NCBI RefSeq assembly: GCF_000150275.1
Contig: NW_002060956.1
Coordinates: 953,207-1,017,206 of the forward strand
DNA length: 64,000 nt
Direction of reading: 5' to 3'
DNA from: Trichoplax adhaerens
Taxonomy: Eukaryota; Placozoa; Uniplacotomia; Trichoplacea; Trichoplacidae
The stretch's first letter is position 1. The number at the start of each line of letters is the position of its first letter. The notes under the pieces were generated by a model. The model had not been told where the DNA came from. It saw only the letters and a program-made list of their open reading frames with translations, and ran no database searches. The position numbers and the translations under genes were made by a program. Below, piece after piece: positions 22,996-38,500 of the stretch.

Positions 22996-25900
22996 TTATA
23001 CTATATTGTCTGCAATCCATTCATCAGGGTCGTAATAGTTATCATTAGGATCGTCAATTTCTACTTTAGGTAATTCTTTATTAGAGCCAACATAACCCTT
23101 AAGCCAGTAAGTAATGACATTGCCCTTTCCCTAATGAGATAGAAAAAAAATTAAAAATCGTGACTTATATCAAAAATTTTGCCAACTCAAGGTAATAAGA
23201 ATAGCTTTATCGATGGAATTATAAGTTCTGTGACCTAGACCGTACTGACTATAACTCTGCTTATTTGAATTGATAACATTACAAGGTTAAGTATATTTTC
23301 AATTTGTTCAGTAATAGTCCAATAAGGCATTAGGCGATTATAACTGATCACCAAGATAGGTTGGTTTACCTTAATAAAGATGGAACCTCTTTCCTTTAAT
23401 TTAAATCCACCGATCTCCTCTAACACATTTCGGCAGGCTTGACTTACATGAATGCGTAACGCTAAATATATGAGAATTTGAAAAGATCACGAGGCTAATA
23501 TTAATTTTATGAACTAAAATAATGTTCCTAACTGTTGAGAGATTCAATATGAATTTTCAAAATTTTCATTTTATTACGTTTTCCGTTTGATTCCATTCGC
23601 GATGCAACATTAACGGTATCCCCAAATAAACAATAACGTGGCATTTTCAAACCAACAACCCCTGCTGCACATGGACCTAAGAGCGTGAGGGTATATTTTA
23701 TAACGGATTTTAATGAACTCGATAAAGTGATGTATTATTATAATAAGTTGCTATGGAATATAAATTAGTATAATAATCCTACCTGAATGAATTCCAATTC
23801 GTAGTTTTAATTGTACACCTGGTCTATGTCGAATTGTGAATTTAGTCATAGAACTAAGTAAATCTAACGCCAAACGGGCAATTTCTGATGCATGCTTGAT
23901 ACCATTATTAACGGGTAAACCAGAAACTACCATATAGGCGTCGCCAATGGTTTCAACCTAGAACGAATATTAAATTTTTTCGTAGTTTTAATAAGAAAGC
24001 AATTGGCTATAAATTCATAGTGTTCTAAAGCATGATATCAGTACTCGTTTTTTTGGGTACATGTCTGAGATTATATCTCAAAGTTCATTCTATAGAAAGT
24101 GTATCTAGTTATGTATCACATACTGTAGATATGTGTAAGGACAAAACAATACTCATACCCTATTTTAATTCAAAAAAAGAAGTACTCTATTATAGATAAA
24201 GTGTCGACATTCTATCATTATTAAATTAATATAAGTAGATGTATATGATCTGCACGACAGCATGAAATATAGGAAAGATTTGATGGACAAATATGTATCA
24301 TATCGAAGATCCATAAATTCTTTTAGAATTTATTAATAATTTCAATTTACCTTATAGACATGATAAGAATCTATAATGGCGTCGAATAAAGTATAGAGAT
24401 CATTCAGTAAATCGACCACTTGCATTGGAGTACTTTCAGAGGCCAAATTAGTAAATCCCACTATATCACTGAAAAAGATGGTAACATCATCGAAGCTAAC
24501 TGCTGTAACTGTATTGCCAGCCTTTAACTGTTCAGCAACGGATCTAAAAAAATTATTTTAAGTCGGGCATTACATTAAACTTTAAATTACTAATTTTAGT
24601 CTATTTTAATGTTTACTAGTTGTATTAGAGGTCTTCTTTCATATTTAAATTAGTGCATTATATACCTTGGTAACATTCGGTACAACAATTCGTCGGTTTT
24701 TCTTTTTTCAGCTATCAACTGATGTGTTCTTTCTTCAACTAATTCTTCTAAATGATCAGCATATTTTTCCATCATGGAGATCATTTTATCTACCAAATTC
24801 ATGGATCTGCAAAGATTTAATTGCGTAAATTACTATGCGATACAGTCATGTATTGAGAAAATACCAGTGTTGTGTGCAACAATAAAAGGATGTTGATTAA
24901 CACCGTGAAATATCAAGGTCTTTTGAACACCATCTAATAAAGCATAACTAATTTTAATCTTCGATTAATTTGAATAAAAAGTCTATTCTATAAATTTAAA
25001 CGTAGAAATACATGATTAATGGACATACTTTCCATCTGCAAATGTTCGCAGCTTGTTTTTAATAAGCGAAAATGAAGGTCTCATTTCAGGATTTTCTACC
25101 CAACAGTCATCCATCAAGGCTAACCATTGATTCCTACCGTCTTCTCCTTTCGTACAGGGGCGAAATGGCGGACTTTCACAGTTCATAATTCGTTCAATAA
25201 TATCTTTTGGTGATAAATCGCTGTTACTATATGGTCCGTTTCTTGTAAAGATCTCGTAGATAATGATCCCAAAGCTGTAGATATCGCCTTTTTGAGTTCC
25301 ATATGGATTATCTTTAAAATTCATATCTCTTAATAATTCAGGTGCTCTCCAAAATAAACCTATAAATAAGGTATGAATATGAATTACTAATTACTTAAAT
25401 CAAATTTACTTAAAAACGATAATAGAAAGATATATGTGTATGATATCGCATGTGGCATTCCATTAAAAAAAACAATAATTAATGTAACCCTAATAGATCT
25501 TACGGTTATTTATGAATATCACATTCTTAGCTATATATACTCGTTCATATACACGTTGAGCAGTATGCAAAAAGCGAAGATGGCTGTAAGCTATCATACT
25601 TTGGGATTGTGCATGTTCTCCACGATGTAGTGCTATTTGCTCATCATCTTGATTACTTTTAAAAGTCGCTAAACCATAATCCGTAATTTTGCAAACCCAA
25701 CGGCTATCAATAACACAATTAGAGGACTTTAAACTGCCGTGAGATTTAATTGACGAACAGTGTATATAATGCATTCCCTATATGATGGATAGAAGATGAT
25801 TAATTTATTTAAGAATGCACGGATACTATCGATATTCTTAGGCTATTTTATTACCTTTGCAATATCCATAGCAAATGATAATTTGAAAGTATCATCTAAT

Positions 25901-28900
25901 TTGATATCGTCATTTTCTAAAACATCCTATACGCGTACAATGATATTAATAAATTTATTTTAATATGTGTCTAACAGAATTCCACAGTGCAAATTTTTAC
26001 TATTCTTATATTTATACCTGTAAGCTTCCTTTATTGCAATATTGTGTGACTATACATATATTTGGGACTTCAATACAAGCTCCAACAAACGGATTCACAT
26101 TATCGTGATTCATATCGCGGACCTGAATATTATTTAAGTTAAAATTTTTAATATAACTGACGGTACTTACTATAGTGTATTGATGCCAAGTTAACGTTTT
26201 GGAAGATTACAAATAATTTACAATCAACTAACTTGTTTTAATTCTATAAGCAATGCTCGAGAAAGATCGATGTGCTTCTTATGGATCATCTTAATTGCTA
26301 CAAAATTTCCCTAAACAATAAAAAATAGATACTCTGAGATTTGATGGACAATCTTATGATTTAATTCATTCAGTTTCAAATCGTCTAATTCCAAATATTA
26401 ACTGTTTCAACAGTAATTCAAAAGTTTAGAATTAATTTTATCAGCTTTCAATTACCCTATATAAACCCATGGAAGTAAAAATTTGCATATCTTCCACATA
26501 AGACGCTGATCCTATAGATATCGCGTCGGCTTTATTTTTCTGTCGAACTGATACGGCACTACTGGGCCTACTTACTCCTTGCGGCTATTGGAGATATTAT
26601 CAAGATTATTGTATGTTACAATGACGTAATTATTGTAAGTAGAGAATTTATACACGGGTATAATTCAGACAGGTCAATTCTTTTAATGCTGGATATATTG
26701 GTGTGGATTTATGATAAGGCATCTTACCTTAGTAGAGACCATACTACCAAACATATTTGCTCCAGGTTTTACATTAAATATAATTTCGTTATAATCAATT
26801 TTCCATAAGCTACTTGATAGATCAGCTTCAAAGCGAGATTTTCTAGTTTGTAAACAAAAATTTAACTATTGCATGACATTCTATACGTTTAGTTAAAATG
26901 GTTTGAATAGTTATTTTATATTATAATTATCTTAGAAATTTCTTTCTTTCTAATTTATTTTTTAGTTATACCTCCACAAATAGTAAAATATAGCGCTAAA
27001 TAGAATGATTAATGCCGCAACAGAACCTCCAATTGCGCCTCCAAGAACACCTAAGTAGAAGAAGAATTATTTCTAATGATGATAACATTTCTTTAATTTA
27101 GTTTAGCTAGAATTATAAAATCATTCGAGATCGTACTTAAATTGCCTGAACACTTTTCATTTCGCCATCCACAAGGTGGTATGTCTTTAGGTACTACAGT
27201 CGTATTTCCAGGCCATACAACTACTTTACCAGGCGTCATAGAGAAGTTTTGTTGTGCTGAAACATATAATCCAATATCGACATATGCACCATTAATTAAA
27301 TTCTGTAGGACATAATCAGGATCACGATCTCCATTTTGATCAATGACAACTTCTCCAGTAACACCTAAACAAATAAAACCAGTAATAGGGGAATAAATCT
27401 TTTTTCATATCACCTGAAGGTTTCTAATTTTACTTTACGTAGATTATTCTTTCTGCTCATTTATCAATTCAAGAGAAAGCGGTAAAAATTCGTGCAGTAT
27501 CTTAGATTTTTTTTATTTCAGTATACAGTTTATCATAAAACATTACCTGTAAACGTTCGATTAAACATTTTTCTTGTAACTGTTAAACCATCAGTGATAT
27601 TACCACCTTCTTGTAAAGTATCATTTAAAGCTAATGCATATAGTATGATCGCATCATGTAATGTTCCAGCATAAGTATCGACCTACGTAAAATCAATTTA
27701 TATTATTAGCCGAAACTCTAATTAACAGTATAATCTTGTTATTTATTACAAAATTATAGGCTTTGCAAAGTAAGTTTATTTTCACAGTAAGGGGATAACA
27801 AGAAAATATTAACCTTTGCGTCTGCTGCTAACGGCTTGTTATATGGTGGAGCAGCAACTCGTCGACGAATATCAGCAGTAAAATTTTTCCATCGTGGTGA
27901 ATCGGGTGTCCTTAAATGAACATTTAACATGCCATTATATGCGTCTAGGGCTTCATTATCCCGATTATCAGCGCCCATCCAGGTGTTAGCGCCAATATGA
28001 GAATCGATATTTAGTTCAACAGCAATAAAGGCGTAATCTCCATTTAACAATCCAAGATCTTTGGCATTTAACATAATTTCGCGTATATCGCCGCCATAAG
28101 CACATAATACAAAAACTGGTCAAAGTCAAGATAAAAATAGATGTGTTGATTTGTTATTCATCGATTGGTTATCATTCACATATATATGACAAGTTCTAAT
28201 TTTATAATCAGTTGTGTAATTCATTTATAAGATTAATAAATGCTATCATACTTAATACAATAATTTTTCCATTAACGTTAACAGACTACTGAATGGTAAT
28301 TTGCAGTATCTAGATGGTACGGTACACTTAAACTCATTGTAAATTTTTAGACTACTTTGAAGACAAACAGTTGCCCGAACTATTGAAATGAAATAGCTAA
28401 CTTGTTACTGATTACTTATCAAATTGATTTGTCCCACATTAGAATGATATCTTTTACGTTAGGAGTAAACAGATTAATAATCTATAATTTACGTAATGCA
28501 TACTCCAGACCGTATACAGTAGACAGTCGACAGTTAACTAGTCATCTATAATGGCCATTTAAGACATGATAGCGCGAAAACAGGTTATTTATCGAAATGA
28601 AAAGTGTGATCCCTTCTTGCTTTTATCAAAATAAATCGTTTTAAAATTAAACTACATTCAGAATATTTAAAGCAAAAGCGATTAAAATAGATTGTCATCA
28701 AGCTATTTAGTCTACATAAATACCTAATAGAAAATAAAATATTTTAAATCCCATCTTATGTAGAAGTTATTATGATAGTGACCGATTTCGTACTGTGATT
28801 CATGTATCATTAGTAATTCACATATTAGGAGTAAAATTGTTTCCGATTGCTAAATAAAATGATTTATCTAAGACATAAGAAATAAGTGTTGAGTACTTGC

Positions 28901-31900
28901 TCCTATTTCCTATATAGTCTTGTTAAAGTCCATATCATATTTAAACTATAAAGTAACCTGACTGATAAATTCATTCATTTAAAGATTACCTGCATTGCCG
29001 GAGATAATGATAGATTAAAATTGCGGTTAGACTACAAACGCTTATGAGTTATCGTCAGTAGCACGATTACAAAATCGATACTGATAGAAACAAAACGAAA
29101 TTTTTTAACCACAGTAACTACTAGAGAAGAAAATGTCGGCCCTTTTCATATTATGAAAACAAGAAACAAATTCATTTTACACCCAATAGTATACTACAGC
29201 AATAATTAAAGTCATGGAGTATTTTATGATTGCTATGGCATACTTGATATATGATTACTAGTATTGCAGTATATCAACTTTAAAGACGCAAATAAGACTA
29301 AATAATCAATATCAGATATGAATTTTTTCATTAACTTTCTTATAAGTAAATATGATAGAGAAATAATAAATAGTTAATTAGACTACGTGATCGTTGCAAT
29401 AAATAGATTTGCAAATCTAGACCTTTAGAATAAATATTAACGGCCGATTGTGTTATGCAAGATATCATAGTATGTTGCACGATATGATCGGTGCTTAACT
29501 ACTGCATATAAGAATTTATTGGTATTCTACTGGCATAGTAAATTACTAGAGTAACTAAAGCAAGTACCGCATAGTATTTAGGATATCTGTGCCTTATTTC
29601 AATGTTTCAGTAATTTGTAAGTAGAAAATTACAACTACTACTAGCAATATGACGCTTCGAACCAAGTGCTATCAAAATGTTATAGTAAACTATTATCCTC
29701 TCCTAGATAAACTGAACCTATGCGTTATTAAAAATCAGGTAACTTGAAGTATAGTTAGAATAGCATTAGTTATTATAGCATACAGTAGACAATTTTATAA
29801 AACTTTGCATAATAGATAACGTAATTATCCAAAACACGAAAAGCATGTCTTCTAACGAAAGTTGGATATATTTATGTCCACCTAAATTGTGACAATCAGC
29901 TATTAAAAGCTAATAATTTCGTAAGTGTATAAAGACTACAGTAATTTGTGAAGTGGATATTGATAGGAAATAACGTTACTGTTTAAAGTAGAAGATCATC
30001 AAAATAGATAAATAAAGGAAACGTAAGCGGATGTAGTATTCATCTTGTATTTTCTTTCAACATCAACGAGAATAGAAAACAGACATATGTTCAAATTTCT
30101 TCATATACTATTTACATTTTGAAAGATTTTGTATACTCTGAGAAAGAAAACATAAGATGCCTCATTTATATAGTAGTTGTCACGGTTAAATGTCTTCGTC
30201 TTATTTTAGAAGCAAATACATGGAATAATTAATGGCTGCTGGATTTTAAAATAGATTTGTTCTTAATTCTGTTCTTTAAAGATTGTTAATTTCATAAACA
30301 TCTACATTAAGATTTAATCGACGTAGAGGAGGAACTCTACTATCATTATTGCTTATAAATCCTTGGTTATGTTAAAAATTTTAACCGAATTCTAATTATC
30401 CTGAATTTCATCCAAACACTTGTTTTTAATAACAGGGTATGACTACTGCACATAAAGATCTTTATGGATTTAAAATATGATGACAGACTTCGTGAAAGAA
30501 TCTAGATCAATGTTTCACAAATTTAAAAATTAATTTAGATCTTATAAAAGGTATAATAAGAAAAAATTAAGTCTATAAATGATCTTTTTGCTCACTCTCT
30601 AGTACATTTGATTATTATAATGCACTGGGATAGACTAAACACTCTCAATTTCTTGATCCATTGGCTTTTATTAACAGAGGTAAAAGCAGATTTTAGCATG
30701 AAAGTAAATCATGCTAAATATTTTTGTTGGATAAAGATTGGTAGCATTTTATCTGAATTAAATTGCCCGATTACTTATTCGATTTGTTATCGCATGATGG
30801 CCATAAAATTTAACTCAAATCTGAATCATATAGGATAATATTTTATAATTCGAGCAGTTAACTTTAAGTTCTAATTACGATAATTTTTAAATTTATTTCA
30901 TATATTTGCAAAAAAAATGAGTAAAAACATGGCAAAGTCTGCTGTTAATCATATCAAGCGATTGCTTATGTATTTGATAGTATCGCTTTAAGCATGAATA
31001 GATTCTCACGTAAAGAACGGGAAGATTTTTGATTTAATGTACCTATATCCGATAATTGTAACATTGATAGTTTTTCTCTAAATTTGAGTAGTTTATTAAG
31101 TTAATTCTATTTCTGAAAGAACAAATACGAGAAATGTAAATGTCTATCTCAGTGATATCATGATTAAGGTTAATTTTGTCAATGAACTTGTTTCAAATTA
31201 GGCCGGCCGACTGTTGTCACTTACAGCACTATTAACCTGAGCATCAACGACTTACAGAGTAAGTTCCTGAAAAATTGCTAAAAATCTATCATAAGTCCCG
31301 ATCTAAACTTTCTCCTGGCTATAATTAATCCATTTTTTTGAAAGCAATATCTTAACTTCGATGATTCAGTCGCTTGAATACGTGTACAAATGGTTCAGAC
31401 TTTAACAAAAGCTAAGAATGTTTACTATTGTACTTGTACTTAATATTTTCTTATTCAAGAATTAAAGCATAGAAGAAATTGTTTACTATCTCAATTTCTA
31501 ACTATCATCATGTTTAATAAAGTTAATTGATTTAATTAAGGAATTTCTTACTTTAAACTACAACTATTAAATGGATAAGCACTGGTAGATAAAAATAGGA
31601 TTTTCCGTACTACAGCAATAAGAAATACGTTTACGGTAAGGATAGGCAGGGTATCTACAAGATGGATATGAGAAATATTCGTCACCTTCTGTAATACTTA
31701 TTCAAAAATATCGAAACACTATGCCTATAAGATAAGATGATCATAATCCCTTGTCCCTCTCTAGGCTTCCCTTGAAAATAATGATCGTATTTATTTAAAA
31801 TACCAGCACTACGTTAGATTACTCACGGGTAGTTTTATCACGATGAGATTGTAAGATATTCTTCGTTTGTACGCGATGGCGATCACCTCGATAACCGGGT

Positions 31901-32520
31901 ACAAAGGACTCTTCATAAATAGTAATATTTAAATTTTCAAGTAACTTTTTAATATTAGTTGCCTGATACTGCCATATTTCCTGTGTTGATGCCATAATAG
32001 TGGCCGTCTTCCAGTGATATTGTTGAAGTATAAATGGAAATGAAGTCGCTAAAATATAAGTTGTACCTACAGTACGTGCAAATGTTGGATAAGTTACATG
32101 GCGTGATAGATCATCAACCGAACAAGCATATGATATCATGGGTATATTCCACGATCCAGCTAAGATTGCACCCGGTTGACAAACAACGCTACAATCAGGC
32201 CCAATAAAAACATGTGGATTAAACGTTGCTTTAATGTTTGCAATTGCAACTAAGCCATCTTTGGCTAAGCAATATGTGTTATAATATTTCATATTGATTT
32301 TAAATTGTGGCAGAAGTTGATATTTTACGATATCAGCTACACCAACAGGAACGGCACCTAATATTTTACTTAAAGTTATGTTATCGTTCCATGTTAGTAA
32401 TGCGGCCATTCGCAATTCTGGTTTTCCTATACTATTTCGACCAGAAATAGATTTATTACATTTAGTTAGGTACAAAACCGATATCAGTAATGCCAATTGA
32501 ATAAGGATTGATTTCATCAT
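22996..32520 (-). CDS. Single-pass receptor guanylyl cyclase, natriuretic-peptide-receptor type (18 exons, ~1,093 aa, first exon 1a)
   Basis: Exons (minus): 32520-31827, 28115-27814, 27682-27547, 27364-27137, 27050-26972, 26842-26728, 26584-26456, 26310-26233, 26122-26018, 25926-25855, 25777-25600, 25359-25029, 24806-24666, 24543-24351, 23957-23783, 23676-23578, 23461-23370, 23130-22996. Order: signal peptide ([18 protein letters not shown]), ANF-receptor ligand-binding region to ~440, TM ~456-475, kinase-homology domain ~490-800 (VAIK Lys ~568; SHGSL replaces the catalytic HRD loop; DYG; APELL), dimerisation helix ~820-865, class III cyclase ~870-1060. Catalytic residues: metal Asp889 (FSDIVGFT) and Asp933 (GDAYM), purine selectors Glu929 and Cys1001 (typical of guanylyl, not adenylyl, cyclases), Asn1008/Arg1012 (VNVASR). 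It makes cGMP from GTP at the plasma membrane in response to an extracellular ligand; the kinase domain should be catalytically dead. The 3' end of the 25777-25600 exon is the least certain junction. Confidence 0.9.
28116..31826 (-). other. Long intron 1 of the receptor guanylyl cyclase gene
   Basis: A 3.7 kb intron between first exon 1a (donor GTGAGT) and the shared second exon (acceptor ending ACCAG). Other introns of this gene are roughly 50-400 bp, so this one stands out. It is AT-rich with no plausible exon; a 76-codon plus-strand frame at 30608-30838 has no recognisable content. If exon 1b at 42635-43334 is used, the same acceptor would be joined across about 14.5 kb. Confidence 0.6.
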
Positions 32521-35500
32521 GGTGAATAATTTTCAATGAAAAGAAATAGATGAGTTATTAATCATGTAGGGCAGGAAAACGGAGATGAAATTTTGCTTTT
32601 TGAAACAGCACAAACAATAGAGAGAGACTCTTGTGGTATAACAATATATTAAATACAGAACGTAGATTTGTTTCCCAAGATCTTAAATATAATTGATGAG
32701 TAATTGTTGTAGGAAAATCAAATTTAAAATAAGGGTTAATTGCATCAACATATATGTATATATATAATTTTCCGTTCTTTATCCTTTTAGATTTTCAAAG
32801 AATGATTAAGATGTATTAAATTAGTTCTGACTCATCTGAATTGGTGCCTATTAATTTCAATTTTAGTTGGTAATTCAGATTCCAGTAGTGCGAAATGATT
32901 ATTCGAGATTAGAAGGAGCAAAAATGAAATTTTTAGGAATTTAAAATTGCATAATGGCTAAATGAAAGCCATTTTCATCATCAGTAGATATACAAGACTA
33001 TATTAGCTACAATATTGAATGTATATTTTAAAATAAAAGCGAGACAAAATTTCCAGATGCAAATTGACTTCAAGAACTTTTGTTTTATAACAATAATGAT
33101 ACAATTAAAATTGAAATACCATAAATAATGATTGTCATTATCATTACTATTATAATAATGAGATATAGAATAATATATATAATTATATACCCGGTAGATG
33201 TCGTCTATAATGTAAAATTTTGTATGAAATACTATCAATCTGTTTTATATTGTTTTCTTTAAATTTTGAGTAATTCAATTCGTAACCTTATTGGACGATT
33301 TAAAAAAGACTTTACTTTTAGTTTTAATTTTATTTGAGTATAACTAGTTAATCTGCACTAATGTCTTTTCAAACGACTAATTTTTTTTCAGCCGTCAGCG
33401 ATAATTATTACTTTTTGAATGACTATATAGTTATATAATCGTTATTGGAAAAAATTCAAGCAGAAGAAAATTAGATTTGTCGTTTATTTGTCACTACAAA
33501 TAGAATAAGTCAACCTATTCCCTCGCTTTCCTTAATTAAAAGTAATTTAACTATTGACGAAGATAGATTAACTTAAAATCAATAGATTTGATAATGGAAT
33601 CGTCCAATGTTTAGAAAAATTTCAGCTTGATTAATTAATTTGAAGCCTTTTTGCCTTAATGATTACGATGTCTATTTACTAATATGATTGTTGGTAAGGT
33701 TGCTGTATTTTAGGCCAAATGATCCTATTTGTTTTATTTTACTTGTCTGAAGGACTTCTTTGATGATGTTAGCAGCTGTAGTTTAATCAGTTTAGTCTAT
33801 TCGGCAATATGATTTTCTACGAATTGATCTGACTTATTTCTGGATGCGAAGAATAAAACTATGTTTTTGCTAGCGTTCAGTTGAGAAAGTTGGTAATATT
33901 ACCTCATTTGTCAAAATTTTTCTTCTAGATTACGAAAACTATTTTCTTGTTTAAGTATGATAATGGTAAATGGAGATATTGCAAGATAATGAAATAAGGC
34001 ACAATTATTACTCTTGAATCCAAAAATATGATTATTAAAATTTTGTAGTATTGCTTCGCTTGTTTAATTTCGCTTGATTTGCAAAACAAAATGTAGCTAG
34101 TTCGTAAAAGCTTTTGAGCTCTTATTTACTTGAATTATTAACGAAAAGGATATATGTACGTATATTTGATCGTTTACTTGGAAAACTTTTCTTCAATGGG
34201 ATGAGCAATGACTATTGTACTTGATTGATATTCGTCTCAAACCTCAATTGGATTATTAATAGCCAATACCTGCAGTAACATTGTGACATAAAATCCTTTC
34301 ATCTACGAAATTATTTTCTTTACATTCACTTTTCCTTTAGTAAAGTATATAAGACAAATATCAGATCGTGTTTATGTCAATGTCTTTAAAATTCTTTTTC
34401 TAGTGGTAATTAGTCGAATAATCCACCGCTTGTGACCTTCTTAATTCAAGCTAACAATTATTAATATAATCTTAAAATTTGTCTTATTCAATGATATTTA
34501 TGTCGATGTATGTTAATTTAGTAATTGTTTTAGGTATTCTTGTCAATATTACGAGACGAATGCAACCATTAAATGTTTTCTTCAGGGAAACGATGACTAA
34601 TAATGGAATTTTATTTTTATAATGCGGCTATGTCTATCCAAATTTGGATAAATCTAGTAATATTTCAATTGAAGCAATATCTTCTACACAATGATAATTT
34701 ATTCCTTTCTAAAATGACTTTCAATGACCAGTGAATTACTTACATCGGACTGTTGTTATTCGATAATTATAATAAAGTGGTCCTAGTATTTCTAAATATT
34801 GTCTTTCTCGATCGATCTCAATTCGGTAATAAATGTAATCTCTTTTAAGTACGCCGCCGACTGTTTCTTTCAATATTATGGTAGTGATAAAAAGAATATT
34901 CTCAGATATTTGAAATCATTATTTTCTTACACAGCACTGAGTCTTCTAGCTTTAATGTTAAATTTTTATGTTTGCGTCTTTGGGGGTTAGTATCATAGTC
35001 AAAGTAATTGAAAGAGAAGAAATTGATTAAGTCAGCGATGGGATTAGTAAATGCTGCAACTGCTCTCACGATTTCTCAACGAAAATTTTAATTATATTGA
35101 CAGATAGAAGGTGAATACAACAGCTATCTTGACCTCTTCTGATTTTTCAACGGTCGTTAGCAATAGATTGTTATTGATTTAAAATGACAATATTTTTTTC
35201 CAGCAATTAAGCATGTCCTAACAGTTATTACTTCAAAATAGGTTTAGTAAGTGATGCGGACGTAGTCTTGATCTTGAATGATTTTGACACCCTTTTGAAT
35301 ATTATTACGCCAACTTAATTGCGATTGCCTTTATATTTAGCTTAATTATTGTAAAATTTCAAATATCGGGATGATAAATGTGCTCTAGAATGAAATGGGG
35401 GTGTATTAAATTGCTATGTTTTTCTTTCAATGTTGGTTGAAGGATTTTCGAAAAGATAGGAACATTTAAAGTTTTTACCTTGAATGGAATTGTGATAAAT

Positions 35501-38500
35501 TAAATTGTTTCTTCAAAGTTAACTGAAGTACTTTGGGACTATTGTGGAAATATTTGTTGATTCAGTTACAGTCTTGGATCAAGTCAAGAAAAAAGTAGTT
35601 TTTGAATGTCTGCTAAAATGATTAAAATAATATTTAGAAGTTTGGCGGTTGAATTTCGACAACTACTGTATTTATATCATTTTAGAGAAACCAAGGAATA
35701 AGATTTCAAGTTTGAAATAGATGTCAGTCATTTTCTCGGGAGTAAACCATAAAAAATATCTGTGATCGAAGATGACTTATTTTAAAATTATTATTCTGTT
35801 ACATAAGAACGAGTAAACCAATGGATAATCTCCTATTGCTCGTATTTAAGATGAGGCAGTCTATCCAGTTCAGATTATCTTAAAATGTATGACAGTATTG
35901 AGGAAATACTTTTCATGAACAATATTGAAGATTCGATCCAACCACTTTATAGTCTCTTGATAGTTACGGTATTAAAAGTTTTAATAAGATTGATGTAACT
36001 TGTCATTAAGTATTTGCCCCGTTAAAAATATGGTAGTCTGATGCCTTATTTTTCATTATTAATTATTTTTTTACAAATCCATAAGAACAAGGTATATTCC
36101 AAAATTAATAAGAACTAATTAATAATTCTAGAATAATTAATAAATTAAAGTACTTGTCTCTTTATGCTATGTCAGACAACGAATACCGTCAGAAAGAAAT
36201 AAAGTCAATGGAATCGAGGATAAATTTAAAAATGGACTGGATTTCTTATGTATCATTATAACGTTAATGTCAGATAAATGTCAACGTCGATAAGAAAAAA
36301 AATTTCGCTCGTCATTAATAAATGTAAAAATAGACTAAAGATTAGATTTAAAAATGTATAATATTTGCTTAAATAACAATAATAGCGATCATTATGTCGA
36401 AAAATAATTTATGTCTTTGTTTTTACTTATAAAAGAGACAGCAAATACTCAACAAAAAGAGAAAAAAAAAAATAAAATAAAATAATAGAGAATGTAAAAT
36501 ATGATCAAAAATCGGTTCTTTTCCATTAACATCTGTGTTCTAAGCAGGTGCATATCGAGGATAATTCTCCGTTGACCTTATTCATTATTTTGTAGTTTGC
36601 GATGATAACAATAAATAACTTGTCATTAATAAGGTTATTTCGTTAATGCTTATAATGTCAACATACTCAAATCAATGGTATCAAGATCGTACTGAAGAGT
36701 CATTTCATAAATAGACGTTGCACTACTTCCTATGTACTGTATCATTACTACTACTACTAATTTCTGATCAAAATTTGCAGTAGATATACCTGCACTTATA
36801 AAAATACAGACTTTCTTCTATAAGATTTTACCGGCGTAAAATATATCAATCAGCTTTAACACTTGATAAGCTTAGTAAAAATTATTAAAATATCCCTAAT
36901 ACCTTACAGTTAAGCGAAGCTTTTGTTGGCTAAAATTGTAGGGAATGCTTTGTTAACTCTATGCTCTGTTATGTACATTAGATAAAGTAAAGATTGATAT
37001 ATGAAAGAAATATCGATCTCAGTATATACAACGTGAATTTCATTACCTCGAATTATATTGCTATAGAAATGCAGATAAACCTTCCGAGTAAGTTTAGTAA
37101 TATTACCAAAAAGACATACGGTATGATGAAGTACTGCAATTATCTGGTTTTCTATCAAAAAATTCAATTTGTTGTTTATAGACAGCAAGAGATCCACTCT
37201 CTTTTATATATATACTTCTGTAGATTATTTTTAATATCAATATTACCCTATGGAAGCTTAATGTATGTTTACATGGCTTAGAACTTCCATAAAGTTGACC
37301 AACTTGCAACGAATAAAAGATATGCTGTATATGTACGGGAATATATTGGCTACAGTAAGCTTCAGACAATGACATAGCCATTAGTACTAGAGTTTTACAT
37401 AGTAGATGACACATATCTTTACATATTGAGGTGGTGAATGGCTGATATTGGCAGCAAAGCATTTAGAAAAGAAAATTGCAGATATTTTAAGTGATGTAGT
37501 ATAACGACGGAAATGACCGGTTTTAGACTTAAGAATGCACAAAGTCATGTCTTTCATAATCTATCGATTTATGTCAAATGATCAATTTGCGATAAGTTTA
37601 AGAATGAGTTACGTTATAAATTCAATTTAACTTTAAGAATTTAATTATCGATCTAATGAAATAATTTTTTGATAATTAATAATGTATGATTAATATCTTG
37701 TTACATATTATACACCTACAAATATACAAGTATGTGAGCAATTGTACCGAGGATCATATCAACACCTTTTTACAATCATAAAGAAAACAATTTATCTATA
37801 TTAAGATTCAAGTGCAAGTTTTAATACGTTGAATGAAATAAAGTTTACTGTTTGACCAGGATTTAGTACGTTTAAGCAGGGCTTAGTACGGATATCAATA
37901 GTGAAAAGATAATGTAGAGTCTAAGATGTATTGCTAAGCTGTGCTTCAATGCCAATTCTCGAAGCAGGATTACCAAGCAGTGTGTATCTGTAATACTAAG
38001 TTATATTAGTATTGCACTAAAATAAACAAAAGTGAATTTGAATTACACTAATCTGGCGTAGCAATCAATATACCGCCAGATTGCGATTAAACTTTAACAA
38101 TGTACAGGTACCTCATTTATATTATAACAACTGTAAATTTAGTTTGACAATGCTGTCGATTTCTATCTCATAAATCAATTATAAAGTTAAGTAATTTCCC
38201 TTGTGGATTAGCGATGAAAAACTGATGACAATTAAATTACAGAAACTTACTACGATATTTAATCAATTTTTCCAAATTCACTTATTTAGTATGGCTTCTT
38301 TAACTCGTTTTAATGTAGCTTATTCATAGTATAACTATAAGATAATAGTGCCGTTTAAATATTTGAAACTTGTTTCATTCTTGAACATCATCAATAATGA
38401 TACAATAGTTGCTTGATATCAAGCTGCAACTATTGCTGATATAATAAGCATTACAATCATCAGAATTATTGATTACATTATTCTTACCTTCTCTTCACAT

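Noticed and set aside
37103-37462. 119-codon minus-strand frame, with an overlapping 95-codon plus-strand frame
   Set aside because: No domain, signal peptide, coding-like composition or neighbouring exons; such lengths occur by chance in several places in the 8.6-kb non-coding stretch.
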